Origin: Bosea sp. (in: a-proteobacteria) | Lineage (GTDB): Bacteria; Pseudomonadota; Alphaproteobacteria; Rhizobiales; Beijerinckiaceae | NCBI RefSeq assembly: GCF_023953965.1 | Contig: NZ_JAMLIX010000001.1 | Span: 496,001 to 560,000 of the forward strand | Length of the DNA: 64,000 nucleotides | Direction: 5' to 3' | In this document: positions 52,421-60,947 of the stretch, piece by piece | Position numbering within the stretch: the first letter of the stretch is position 1 | Layout: every line of letters begins with the position of its first letter | Translations under genes and position numbers: made by a program | Notes under the pieces: generated by a model | What the model was told of the DNA's origin: nothing | Database searches by the model: none | Seen by the model: the letters and a program-made list of their open reading frames with translations, nothing else

Positions 52421-53719
52421 GTGTGGGACGCTGTGTGGGACAAGGACGTGCAGGCTGATATCTCGACGGCAGCGAAACGAGCCAAGTTGAAGCCGCGCAA
52501 GAACCCATACTGGACCGCGGTGAGCGGCGGGCGAGGCGGGGTGTCGCTCGGCTACCGCCGCTCCGCCAAATCAGGAACCTGGATTGCCAAGATCGTGGTG
52601 GAGGGCAATCGCTCCGAGAACCGTCTTGGCATCGTTGACGACGGGGGCCAGGTGGAAGGAGCGCTGAGCTACCGGACGGCGGCCGAAGCCGCCTTGGAAT
52701 GGAGCCGCCAGCAATTCGCCGCGCTCGAGGCGGGGGTGTCGAAAGCAGCGCGTCAGCCCGCTACGGTGGAGACGGCCGTTCGCGATTACATCGTAGCTCG
52801 GAAGCGGAAATCGGCATCGTCAGCCGAGAACGCGACGAGCCGCCTGACAGGCCATGTCCTGGCCGACAAGGCGTTCGCCGCCACGCGCTTGTCGAAGCTC
52901 CGTGCCTCGACGATCGAGGCGTGGCGCGATCGGGTGCCAATGAAGACGGACGCCCCGGAGAGTAAGGGCTTGGCCGCATCGTCGGTTAACCGACTCATGG
53001 CTGATCTGCGCGCCGCCCTAAATGCCGCAGCGGAGCGACGCCGGCGTGAACTGCCCGCCCATCTCATGCAGGAGATCAGGATCGGCACGCGGTGCCTCCA
53101 GGCGGATAGCGGCGCGACCATGATGCTGCTGACAGATGCTCAGGTCCGCGCTGCCGTCGCGGCTGCTGAAGAACTCGATCCGCAGTTCGGCCAGCTTGTC
53201 GCGGCTGCGGCGACGACGGGCGCCCGCTTCAGTCAGCTTGCCGCGGTCAGGGTCGGCGACCTGCAGGTCGCACAGGCCCGGCTCGTGATCCCGTCGTCGC
53301 GCAAGGGTAGGGCAGGCAAGGCTCGCGCTCCTGTCGCCTATCCACTGGCCCCGGACGTCGTCGCCAAGCTGGCGAAGGCGATCGACGGCAGACCGGCGAG
53401 CGCGCCGCTGTTCCGACGATGGGCATTTCGGCGCGGGAAGCGGCTGGAGTGGATCCGCGACCGCCTGGTGCCCTGGACCGCGGCATCGGAGGCACAGGCG
53501 CTATGGTCGGACGTCGCCAAGAGCGCCGGGCTCCCTGCCGGAACGACCATGTACAGCTTGCGTCACTCGTCGATTGTGCGAGGGCTGACGGCGGGCTTGC
53601 CGGTTCGGCTCGTGGCCGCTCTCCACGACACCTCGATCCCAATGATCGAGAAGCACTATTCGGCTTACATCGTCGATGCGACGGAAGATCTTGCGAGGAA
53701 AGGCATTCTTACGCTCTGA
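52421..53719 (+). CDS. Tyrosine-type site-specific integrase
   Basis: 432 residues. An N-terminal arm and core-binding (SAM-like) domain (about 115-215) precede the catalytic domain with Arg269 (TTGARFSQL), Arg381 (YSLRHS, where the usual His of HxxR is Tyr378), His402 (LHDTS) and nucleophile Tyr413 (EKHYS). Its position next to the tRNA-Arg fragment indicates that it made this insertion. The frame starts just after the attachment site and no closer ATG is better. Confidence 0.92.
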   Translation: MWDAVWDKDVQADISTAAKRAKLKPRKNPYWTAVSGGRGGVSLGYRRSAKSGTWIAKIVVEGNRSENRLGIVDDGGQVEGALSYRTAAEAALEWSRQQFAALEAGVSKAARQPATVETAVRDYIVARKRKSASSAENATSRLTGHVLADKAFAATRLSKLRASTIEAWRDRVPMKTDAPESKGLAASSVNRLMADLRAALNAAAERRRRELPAHLMQEIRIGTRCLQADSGATMMLLTDAQVRAAVAAAEELDPQFGQLVAAAATTGARFSQLAAVRVGDLQVAQARLVIPSSRKGRAGKARAPVAYPLAPDVVAKLAKAIDGRPASAPLFRRWAFRRGKRLEWIRDRLVPWTAASEAQALWSDVAKSAGLPAGTTMYSLRHSSIVRGLTAGLPVRLVAALHDTSIPMIEKHYSAYIVDATEDLARKGILTL

Positions 53720-53932
53720 AGCGAAGTGTATGTCTATTGTATTACGTCATCTGACGCGTATTACGAAAACTTCGTAAGAACAACCCTTGACGACCAGTTC
53801 AATTTTCGCGAGTGTTCGCGATGACGGGCGGTTCAGGGCGCCTCGTCGGTGTGCTAGCGCCAGCCTCCTGCTAATGGCCTTCGACTAGCGGGCATCGGCT
53901 GCCTTTCGCAGTCTGCACAGCGAGCACACCCC

Positions 53933-54214
53933 ATGGCCAAGTCGATTTCGCGCGTCCCGCTCGCCTGGGAAACGCGCCCTCTTACCTCCATCCCCGATTT
54001 TTCTGTAATTACGGGTCTCTCGTCCGCAACTGCCTACAATTCGGCAAAATCGGGCGCGCTCGAGCTTGTAAAGCTTGCGGGCCGAACGTTCATCCGCACG
54101 GAGACATTGGTCGCCTTCTTGGCTTCGGCTCAGCCCTACCAGCCGAACACCCGCAAGACAGCTGCGGCTACCGAAGCCAGGAGGAAGGCCGCAGCGGATG
54201 CCTGGCGCGTCTGA
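53933..54214 (+). CDS. AlpA-like/helix-turn-helix DNA-binding protein
   Basis: 93 residues with a MerR/excisionase-type helix-turn-helix pattern (LTSIPDFSVITGLSSATAYN, then a basic wing with AGRTFIRTETLVAFL). The C-terminus is Ala/Lys/Arg-rich. Similar small proteins in integrative elements control excision or the replication genes. It is preceded by 213 bases with no gene and followed by the primase gene. Role inferred from position. Confidence 0.6.
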   Translation: MAKSISRVPLAWETRPLTSIPDFSVITGLSSATAYNSAKSGALELVKLAGRTFIRTETLVAFLASAQPYQPNTRKTAAATEARRKAAADAWRV

Positions 54215-54255
54215 CCCCGCGCCGCATCCGAACCCTTCTTGCAGCCAAAAAGAAA

Positions 54256-54285
54256 CGCCCGCCTTCGCGGTAACGAAGACGGGCG
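54256..54285 (+). other. Stem-loop in front of the primase gene
   Basis: CGCCCGCCTTCG / CGAAGACGGGCG form a 12 bp stem with one internal mismatch around a 6-base loop, 15 bases before the ATG at 54300. It may be a terminator after the AlpA-like gene or a translational control element. Confidence 0.45.
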
Positions 54286-54299
54286 CGAAAGGCTTAGAA

Positions 54300-57137
54300 A
54301 TGAACCCGCTCAATATACGCGCTGATGCCGCGGGAAGCAAGCCGGATGAATTGTCTCCGCTTGCTCAAAACATCGACGGCCTAGTTGCGGCCGGATACAG
54401 AGATTTCCTGCGCCCTCTCGCTAAAGCTGGCGACCGTGTTTCTGTAGAGAAACGCGGAAAGCACATTGAGATCGTTAGCGACGGCAAGTTGCCCTCGAAA
54501 TACGCCGGTTCGCGCTGGTATGGTTTGCGCGGCTGGACACATCCTCGCCAGGTAACGGACGCGGATATCAGGACCTGGCGCCTGTGGCCGGATGCCGGCC
54601 TCTGCCTCGCCCTCGGCGAGGTCGTCGCTATCGACATCGATATCAAGATCCCCACCACGGATCATTCGTTTGCGGCGGAGCGAGCTCGCACTTTGGTCGC
54701 CAAGATCCGTGAGCTCGTCGGCGCCGAGGTGGGTCGTCGCCCCGACACGCTCGCGACCCGCACGCGGTCGGGCACAACGAGCACGGTGATCTTCCTGCGC
54801 GCCGGCGCCGAGTTCTTCAAACGTTGGCTTTCATTCGGTGACGGCTACAAGATCGAGTTCCTGGCGCACGGGCAGCAAGTGGTTATTGCGGGCTGGCACA
54901 AGTCGGGCGATCCGCAGCATACGAACCTGGCACGTCACGCTTTTGACAGCCTCCCGGTGCTCAGCCAGGACGCTTTTGACAATACCTGGAAACAGATTCG
55001 CGAGGCGATCGAGGCTGCTGGCTTCTCGATCACAGAACCTGCCGGGAGGTCGCGTCCGGGAAAACGACAAGCGCCGCGGACCCAGAACGAGATCATATGG
55101 GCGGAAGCGATGCGACGTCGCGCCGAGTGGCTGCCGTCTCTCCTACCGCCTGAGGTAACCGTGCCCCCATCTGGCGGGTTGCGGATATCCTCGGAGGATC
55201 TCGAGCGAGAGCTTGAAGAAGATCTGGCCATATTCCCCGATGGGATCCACGATTACGGCACCGAGCGCGGGCACACGCCCCTGTCGTTTATCCAGGAGTT
55301 CGGGACCGTAACCGCCGATGGCGGTATCGAATACGGTGGCTGCCCGGAATACGGCGAGCGGGACGGCGAGCTGTATGCTGTCGTGAGCGAGCCGGATCCA
55401 AACGTGCTCCGGCCCTCAAGGCCCGAGGCGATCACGTGGCTGTGCCGCGTGCTCGGCGGCCCGGTTCCGACGGCTGACGCCAGCATGGGCGACCTGGCCC
55501 GCGCACTCGGATTGGACGACCTGGCGATCGGCAATCATATGGCGGCGCTTTATTTCAAGGATGAGGACAACGTCGTCCCGATCGTCCCGCCCGAACAGTG
55601 GCAGCCCGCGCAGATCAGGGCCAACCGCTCCCGGCTCCCGATCATGCGAGCGACGAACCCGGAGGGCTTTGAGAAACTAAAGGTCGTATGGGAGGACAGC
55701 TTCGTCGCGGCGCCGGCGGAGGTGGATACGCTGATAGCGGAAGAGATCGAGCGCGTTCGCCGCGGGCCGTCAAGCGCAGGGCCGAGCACGGATCTTACAC
55801 ATCGGCCCGACCTTGCCCCCGTTCCGCCGGATGCCTGCAGGGCCGATCTGCGCGTCGTGACCGGCCTGATCTCGCCGGCCGGCATCCTGGTCAGGGAATG
55901 GCTTCTCGATCCTCTTCTGCCGTTTGGAGACGCCACGCAGTGCATCGGTGAGCCGGGCATCGGCAAGTCGAGCCTCATGCTTCTCTTTGCCCTCGTGGTC
56001 GCGACCGGCCGTGAAGACATCCTCCGCGGGAAGAACGCGACCGGGCAGCCGATCAGCCCCGTGCGACTACACCGCCCCGGCCCCGTCCTCATATACAACG
56101 CCGAGGACCGTCTCGCCGAAATGGAACGTCGTCTCGCGGCGGCACAGCGGCACTTCGGCGTGACCGATGCCGACATGAAGCACGATATCATCCTGTGGAG
56201 CGGCGTCGACAACGAGCACCTTACCCTGATGTGCCGGCCCGATGGCCGGAGTGATCTGAAGAGGGCGCCCGGTTTCGCTCGCCTTGAGGCGGTCATTCGG
56301 AAGCACGGCGTCGTGATGGTTGCGCTGGACCCGCAGAGATCTCTGACGGGCGGCGTCGAGAATTCGACCGAAGACGCCGAGGCACTATTCCAAGCGCTGG
56401 CGCGGCTGGCGTCCGAAACGAAGACCAGCATCGTTGTCGTTCACCACCCGAACAAGACGACACGGGAGAACGCCGGCGACATGATGGCCGGCAGTGGATC
56501 TAGCGCGGCGGCCGGCAAGGTGCGCAGCTCCTTCACCGCAACGAACGTCCGGCCAGACCGGCGGCGCGATGACGAAAAGGATTGGAACCTCGACGGGCCG
56601 AATGCCCGCCTCATCAGGATCGATCATGGAAAACTGAACCACGGCGAGAAGCTGTCCACGCCATTGGTTTATCGGCGCGTGTCCGTGCCCGTCGGCAACG
56701 GCTCCGGCGTACGGCCAGAGGCCGCGGCAGCTCTGTTCGACCAGGATCCGCGCGCGGCGCTCGAGATGGCGGGCGACATGGCACCCGTGCTGGAGCTCGT
56801 CAACATCGCCACTCTGACCGTCCAGGACGGGCCGAAGGCGCCATCAGCCCATGCCGAACCAATTGCCCGCATCATCAACGAACTGATCGGCGACCGGCAG
56901 GAATGCAGTTGGGGCAGCATCTGGAATATCGCCAGGGAACGAATGCGCGAGGCTGGCGTGACTAAGGCCAAGGTTCGCTCGTCCATTCAGGGGCAGGTGA
57001 TTTCTGCGCTGCTGGACGGCGTAGCGATAAAAGATGCCGGACAAACTGTCCGAATTCACGCCGAGCAGCGCGGACAATCCGATACGTCCCCTTGGATCAT
57101 GGTCAAGACCGTCATCCCGCCCAAGGAGGCATCATGA
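54300..57137 (+). CDS. Bifunctional primase-polymerase and RepA-like AAA ATPase
   Basis: 945 residues from the ATG at 54300. The first part has a prim-pol active site, VVAIDIDIKIP, with Asp112 and Asp114. The central and C-terminal part is a RecA/RepA-like ATPase with Walker A GEPGIGKSSLMLL (near 550) and Walker B VMVALDP (near 671). Such fusions prime and unwind DNA for plasmid, phage or satellite replication. An open frame to 54075 overlaps the AlpA-like gene in another frame and is discounted. Its stop overlaps the next small ORF start (ATGA). Confidence 0.85.
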   Translation: MNPLNIRADAAGSKPDELSPLAQNIDGLVAAGYRDFLRPLAKAGDRVSVEKRGKHIEIVSDGKLPSKYAGSRWYGLRGWTHPRQVTDADIRTWRLWPDAGLCLALGEVVAIDIDIKIPTTDHSFAAERARTLVAKIRELVGAEVGRRPDTLATRTRSGTTSTVIFLRAGAEFFKRWLSFGDGYKIEFLAHGQQVVIAGWHKSGDPQHTNLARHAFDSLPVLSQDAFDNTWKQIREAIEAAGFSITEPAGRSRPGKRQAPRTQNEIIWAEAMRRRAEWLPSLLPPEVTVPPSGGLRISSEDLERELEEDLAIFPDGIHDYGTERGHTPLSFIQEFGTVTADGGIEYGGCPEYGERDGELYAVVSEPDPNVLRPSRPEAITWLCRVLGGPVPTADASMGDLARALGLDDLAIGNHMAALYFKDEDNVVPIVPPEQWQPAQIRANRSRLPIMRATNPEGFEKLKVVWEDSFVAAPAEVDTLIAEEIERVRRGPSSAGPSTDLTHRPDLAPVPPDACRADLRVVTGLISPAGILVREWLLDPLLPFGDATQCIGEPGIGKSSLMLLFALVVATGREDILRGKNATGQPISPVRLHRPGPVLIYNAEDRLAEMERRLAAAQRHFGVTDADMKHDIILWSGVDNEHLTLMCRPDGRSDLKRAPGFARLEAVIRKHGVVMVALDPQRSLTGGVENSTEDAEALFQALARLASETKTSIVVVHHPNKTTRENAGDMMAGSGSSAAAGKVRSSFTATNVRPDRRRDDEKDWNLDGPNARLIRIDHGKLNHGEKLSTPLVYRRVSVPVGNGSGVRPEAAAALFDQDPRAALEMAGDMAPVLELVNIATLTVQDGPKAPSAHAEPIARIINELIGDRQECSWGSIWNIARERMREAGVTKAKVRSSIQGQVISALLDGVAIKDAGQTVRIHAEQRGQSDTSPWIMVKTVIPPKEAS

Positions 57138-57526
57138 CCTTGTCGGTGCTTATCGGTAGCTTGTCGATGGCAAGCGAAAAACCTCTACAAATCAATAGCT
57201 TGATAGCTTTCGGGGCTGCTTATCGGCGCTTGTCACCGACCGGTAAGCAACAAGGCTTGAAATTTCCCAATGATTTCAATGCTTGCTGGCTTGCGGCGCT
57301 TGCGCCTCCTAAAGGAGGGGCGTCGGGGACCGACAAGCCCCCGCCCCACCTGGAGGCGGTCGACAGGAGAACCAAATTCAGGCGAACACGAATGGTCTTC
57401 TCCGCGGCCCCACGGAGCCTGCGGCATCGGGACAAGCTGTCCGACGTTCGGAAAATGCAACCAACACCACGCATCCTATCCCGATACCCCATGGTCATTA
57501 GTGCTCAAGGCGCCCGGAATGGCTAA
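57134..57526 (+). CDS. Hypothetical protein overlapping the primase stop
   Basis: 130 residues from the ATG at 57134, coupled by ATGA to the primase stop. Short basic and hydrophobic stretches, no recognisable domain. It overlaps the start of the next gene by 8 bases. Only coupling and position support it; it may be a chance frame. Confidence 0.35.
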   Translation: MTLSVLIGSLSMASEKPLQINSLIAFGAAYRRLSPTGKQQGLKFPNDFNACWLAALAPPKGGASGTDKPPPHLEAVDRRTKFRRTRMVFSAAPRSLRHRDKLSDVRKMQPTPRILSRYPMVISAQGARNG

Positions 57527-58088
57527 GCGGCGTCGGACCTATTGGGCGCAGACGCCAGCCGGTCGCGAGCACGCGCGCCGGAATGCGCACCGGTGGCAAA
57601 TTCAACGCCGCTCGGCGCTCCGCTGCCACGCCACAGCGAAATCGACGGGCGAGCGGTGCGGCAACCCAGCGATGAAGGGCCAGAAAGTATGCTGTAGACA
57701 TGGCGGGCTATCGGGACGCGGAGACGGCTGGTTGAAGCCGCAGTTTCCGAAGCGGGACACGCCGACGGCCTTCAGGCGGTTGCAGCGCAAGCTGCACGCC
57801 CTCGAGCGGGCTGCACGAGCCCGAGAGGCCAGGATCGCGGCGATGAGCCCTGCCGAGTACGCGCGCTACAAAGCCTGGCACGCCGCGCGCCAGCCGGGAT
57901 CAGCCGCCAAGCGGCGTGCGGCGAAGATGCCCCGCCCCCAACACCTGACTTTCGAATATCTGGCCAGTTTGCCGACGCAGCCCATCTCGCCGGAACTCGC
58001 CGAGCTCAATCGCCTGAAGGCCGAGCTGAAGGAACGCCTGGCCAATCTCGAGAACGGTAAAGGGTACTCAAATGAACGACCAGATTGA
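57519..58088 (+). CDS. HGGXSTG-like phage protein
   Basis: 189 residues from the ATG at 57519 (MAKRRRTYWAQT). A Cys/His cluster reads CHATAKSTGERCGNPAMKG and then CCRHGG, the pattern of small phage proteins annotated HGGXSTG, found near small terminase genes. The C-terminal half is basic and coiled-coil-like (LERAARAREARIAAM). It overlaps the next gene by 17 bases. Function unknown. Confidence 0.65.
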   Translation: MAKRRRTYWAQTPAGREHARRNAHRWQIQRRSALRCHATAKSTGERCGNPAMKGQKVCCRHGGLSGRGDGWLKPQFPKRDTPTAFRRLQRKLHALERAARAREARIAAMSPAEYARYKAWHAARQPGSAAKRRAAKMPRPQHLTFEYLASLPTQPISPELAELNRLKAELKERLANLENGKGYSNERPD

Positions 58089-58464
58089 TGATGATGTGTT
58101 TTTAGACGACGTCGAGGACACCGAGGACGCTCGCGATGAAGTCCGCAGGCTCATCCGAGGCCGTGGCGTTCGCTCAGCGGTCAAGGCGGCCATTGAGGTT
58201 TGTGAGAACAAGACCGCTCCCGCACCGGCGAAAGCGACTGCCGCGGGCCTGTTGTTGCGGGCCGCGGGTCTCTTGGATGCGAAGGAGAACAATGCTCCGA
58301 AGCAGTTACACGAAATGACAGCAGAAGAACTGGCGCAGGAGATCGACAAATGTCGGCAGGACATCGTCAGAATAAGAGCTAAAGAGGAAGCGCTTGATCG
58401 GGGGGATTTTCTACCGCAACCGCGGCCGAGGAAGCGGAAAGTACAGCACGATATTCTGGAATAA
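58072..58464 (+). CDS. Phage-type hypothetical protein (possible small terminase-like)
   Basis: 130 residues, acidic N-terminus (DDDVFLDDVEDTEDARDEV), then helical, with a basic C-terminal tail (PRPRKRKVQHDILE). Position after the HGGXSTG-like gene is where a small terminase or portal-adapter gene would be expected, but no motif proves it. It ends 5 bases from the recombinase stop on the other strand. Confidence 0.5.
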   Translation: MNDQIDDDVFLDDVEDTEDARDEVRRLIRGRGVRSAVKAAIEVCENKTAPAPAKATAAGLLLRAAGLLDAKENNAPKQLHEMTAEELAQEIDKCRQDIVRIRAKEEALDRGDFLPQPRPRKRKVQHDILE

Positions 58465-58469
58465 GCGCG

Positions 58470-59135
58470 CTATCTGGCAATCATCCGCTTGACGCTCTCA
58501 GTGCCGTAGGGTGCTCCGCTCGGCGCTAGGTGGCCAGCTTCCGCGAGACGCGCGGATATCGTACGGAGGCTAGGGCGGCCCCCGCTCTTGCTCTTCCGGT
58601 TCAGGCGCCGAGCAAGTACAACGGCGTCAGCGGGCACGGGGCGACGGCCTTCAATCCTGCGGCCGACCTCCCTGCTCTTGCGATCGCGGGCGCCCCGCAG
58701 CTTGGCGACCAGCGCCGCCTTTTCGAACTCGCTGACGGCGCCAAGGATCTGGCGGATAAGCCGGGCCGTCGGCGTGTCATCTGCGAAGCCTTCCGGGCTA
58801 TCTGCGGCGATGAGCTCGATCCCTCGTTCGCACAGCATCCGATAGCCAACCTCCTGGACGATCAGATCACGAGCGAAGCGGCTGGCAGTTTCGACAATGA
58901 TCTTGCGAACGCCGTTCCCTGCGATGCGCTCCAGCGCCGCAGCAAACCCGGCTCTCGTGTCGATCGGATCGGCCCCGCTCACCGCGGCATCGTAGAACTC
59001 GGCGACGACTTGCAGGCCGGCTCGCTTCGCGTAGCTCTCAACCGCGGAGCGCTGACGCTCCAAGCTGTCCTTGTCAGCGCCGACGTTAGCGGCGGAGGAC
59101 GTGCGGTAATAGGCGATTGCGTCGCGATCAGCCAT
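58470..59135 (-). CDS. Serine recombinase (resolvase/invertase family)
   Basis: 221 residues from the ATG at 59135 with GGAG in front. The catalytic domain has the Ser in AYYRTSSAANVG, then SLERQ, the ETASRFARDL segment and the LGAVSEFEKAALVAKL helix. A short helix-turn-helix-like tail (RPSLRTISARLAEAGHL) follows. It is oriented against the phage genes and sits where large terminase and capsid genes would be expected. It may be an inserted resolvase or invertase. Confidence 0.88.
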   Translation of the reverse strand: MADRDAIAYYRTSSAANVGADKDSLERQRSAVESYAKRAGLQVVAEFYDAAVSGADPIDTRAGFAAALERIAGNGVRKIIVETASRFARDLIVQEVGYRMLCERGIELIAADSPEGFADDTPTARLIRQILGAVSEFEKAALVAKLRGARDRKSREVGRRIEGRRPVPADAVVLARRLNRKSKSGGRPSLRTISARLAEAGHLAPSGAPYGTESVKRMIAR

Positions 59136-59218
59136 ACCTGAAGCTCCTAAGTTGCTTCGATCATGATCTAATTCAACGTTTCTTGTCAACTAACTTGAGA
59201 TTGTTGACAAACAACGGG

Positions 59219-59476
59219 TTAGGCCAGGCGCCGACGCGTGCGCAGATCGTAGACCCGGCACATCTCAGTGGCAGGCGCCGGCACCATGCGGGCGGCCGGC
59301 TCTGTCCGTGGCGCGAGCTCGGCACAGAGATCCCCTGCCGCCTCCGTCAGGCCGCGCAGCATCCGCGCCAGCCGATCGTTCACTACCGCCGGCAGCGGCA
59401 GAGCCTCAATCTCATCGGCGATCATCTGGCTCGTCACCACCAAGCGACGAGCCTTCAGGTCCAGCGGCAACGCCAC
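59219..59476 (-). CDS. Hypothetical 85-residue protein
   Basis: Starts at a GTG with GAGAGG upstream (VALPLDLKARRLVV). Helical, with a basic C-terminus (RVYDLRTRRRLA) and no recognised domain. It is upstream of the serine recombinase in the same direction with an 83-base AT-rich gap. The 252 bases to 59728 hold an AT-rich promoter-like region (59610-59720) for the rightward genes. Confidence 0.45.
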   Translation of the reverse strand: MALPLDLKARRLVVTSQMIADEIEALPLPAVVNDRLARMLRGLTEAAGDLCAELAPRTEPAARMVPAPATEMCRVYDLRTRRRLA

Positions 59477-59728
59477 GTCGTTTCCTCTCCCCGGTCAAAC
59501 GATGCGAGCGGGCCAAGCCCTGCCCCGGCCGACCCACCCCTCGGTGCACTCCGAACGCATTTCGAAAAATCACCGCCGACTGCCGAAACAAAAATGCGGC
59601 CCGCGGGAAGTTTTGGTAAAAATCGATAGGAATATGTTTCTACGGAAAGTCCATCGTGCTATATTTCGCGAGCGCAACCAAGGCCCCCGCCCCGAAAGGA
59701 AAAATAAATCAGAGGATAGTAGGTTGAA

Positions 59729-60322
59729 ATGAACGACTATAACGATTATAATGCATCTTTGTACGATGGATTGCCTCCCGACGATTGGGACCCGCCGTCC
59801 AAGGAGCAGGAAGAACTCGACTTCCGCGCCGGCTTCATCGGGGGCCAGTTCCGAAGCATCGCGTCGCGGCCATGGGACCCGTGGGACATCATCGGCCATT
59901 TCGGGCTTTCTTTGCTGCGCTTGGCGCGCGAGCGGCGGCCCGAGCGACTTTCCGCGATCGGCCGCGATCGACTGCTGAACGACCTGGAGACAGGTCGCCA
60001 GGCGCTATTCGAGTCCCTGGACGGCTCAGTCGAAGAGCGCGAGATGCTGGAGGCCATGGACGGCGCCTTCATGATCGCCAACCATCTGGCGGAGTCGGAC
60101 GAGCAGCGAGCCGCCCGCCATCCCGACGTCATGTGCGATGCGTTCGACCGGTTGCAGATCGCCGTCAACACCGCGCGATCGCACTGCCTGCGAGAGGATC
60201 TTGCCCGTCGCGCGGATCGCCGTATCACAGAAGAGGTTGGCGCATTGGTCGCCTTGTCGCTCCAGGCCACGGGCCTGCTTACCGCCGATCAGGTCGCCAA
60301 CCGGAGCCGTCGCCATGGGTAA
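59729..60322 (+). CDS. Hypothetical protein upstream of virion-like genes
   Basis: 197 residues, acidic and Trp-rich at the N-terminus (DGLPPDDWDPPSKEQEELDF), then helical. No family recognised. It overlaps the next gene by 8 bases and is followed by two probable virion proteins, so it belongs to their transcription unit. Confidence 0.6.
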   Translation: MNDYNDYNASLYDGLPPDDWDPPSKEQEELDFRAGFIGGQFRSIASRPWDPWDIIGHFGLSLLRLARERRPERLSAIGRDRLLNDLETGRQALFESLDGSVEEREMLEAMDGAFMIANHLAESDEQRAARHPDVMCDAFDRLQIAVNTARSHCLREDLARRADRRITEEVGALVALSLQATGLLTADQVANRSRRHG

Positions 60323-60947
60323 GAAGGGTGGTAGCCAGAAGCAGGCGAACGTCGCGCGCTGGGAAGAACAGCAGCGCCAGGACAAGATCCGGGCCGGCAC
60401 GACGCGCATCGACGACCTGTTCAACGGCCAGTTCACCGACGACTATTTCAACAATCAGCGTCAGTCCTATCTGGATTACGCTACCCCGCAGCTCGACGAC
60501 CAGTACGCGGATGCTCAGAAGCAACTCACCTACTCGCTGACCCGCTCCGGTCTCCTGGACAGCTCCGTGCGCGCGGACAAGGAGGCCGAGCTTCAGAAGA
60601 AGTACGACCTGACCAAGCAGCAGATCGCCGATCAGGCGCAGTCCTATTCGACGGACGCGCGGAACAATGTCGAGAAGTCGCGCTCGGACCTGATCACGAT
60701 GCTCAATACGACGGGCGACGCCGAGGGCGCCGCCAATTCGGCGATCACTCGCGCGTCGGCGCTCTCGCAGCCGCAGGCCTATAGCCCGCTGACGCAGCTC
60801 TTCGCCGATTTCACCAGTACGCTCGGAACACAGGCCGCGATCGAGAGGGCCAACGCATACGCCGGCTCCGGTGTGAACCAACCACAGATCGGCCGGTACA
60901 ACCTCGGTTTGTTCGGGAACAACAAATCCGTGTCGGTGGCAAACTGA
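60315..60947 (+). CDS. Phage internal virion/tail-type protein
   Basis: 210 residues from the ATG at 60315 (MGKKGGSQKQANVARWEEQ). Long helical region rich in Gln/Asp (SYLDYATPQLDDQYADAQKQ), then SALSQPQAYSPLTQLFADF, typical of podovirus internal virion proteins. Its TGA overlaps the ATG of the next gene at 60947. Exact role not shown. Confidence 0.6.
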   Translation: MGKKGGSQKQANVARWEEQQRQDKIRAGTTRIDDLFNGQFTDDYFNNQRQSYLDYATPQLDDQYADAQKQLTYSLTRSGLLDSSVRADKEAELQKKYDLTKQQIADQAQSYSTDARNNVEKSRSDLITMLNTTGDAEGAANSAITRASALSQPQAYSPLTQLFADFTSTLGTQAAIERANAYAGSGVNQPQIGRYNLGLFGNNKSVSVAN

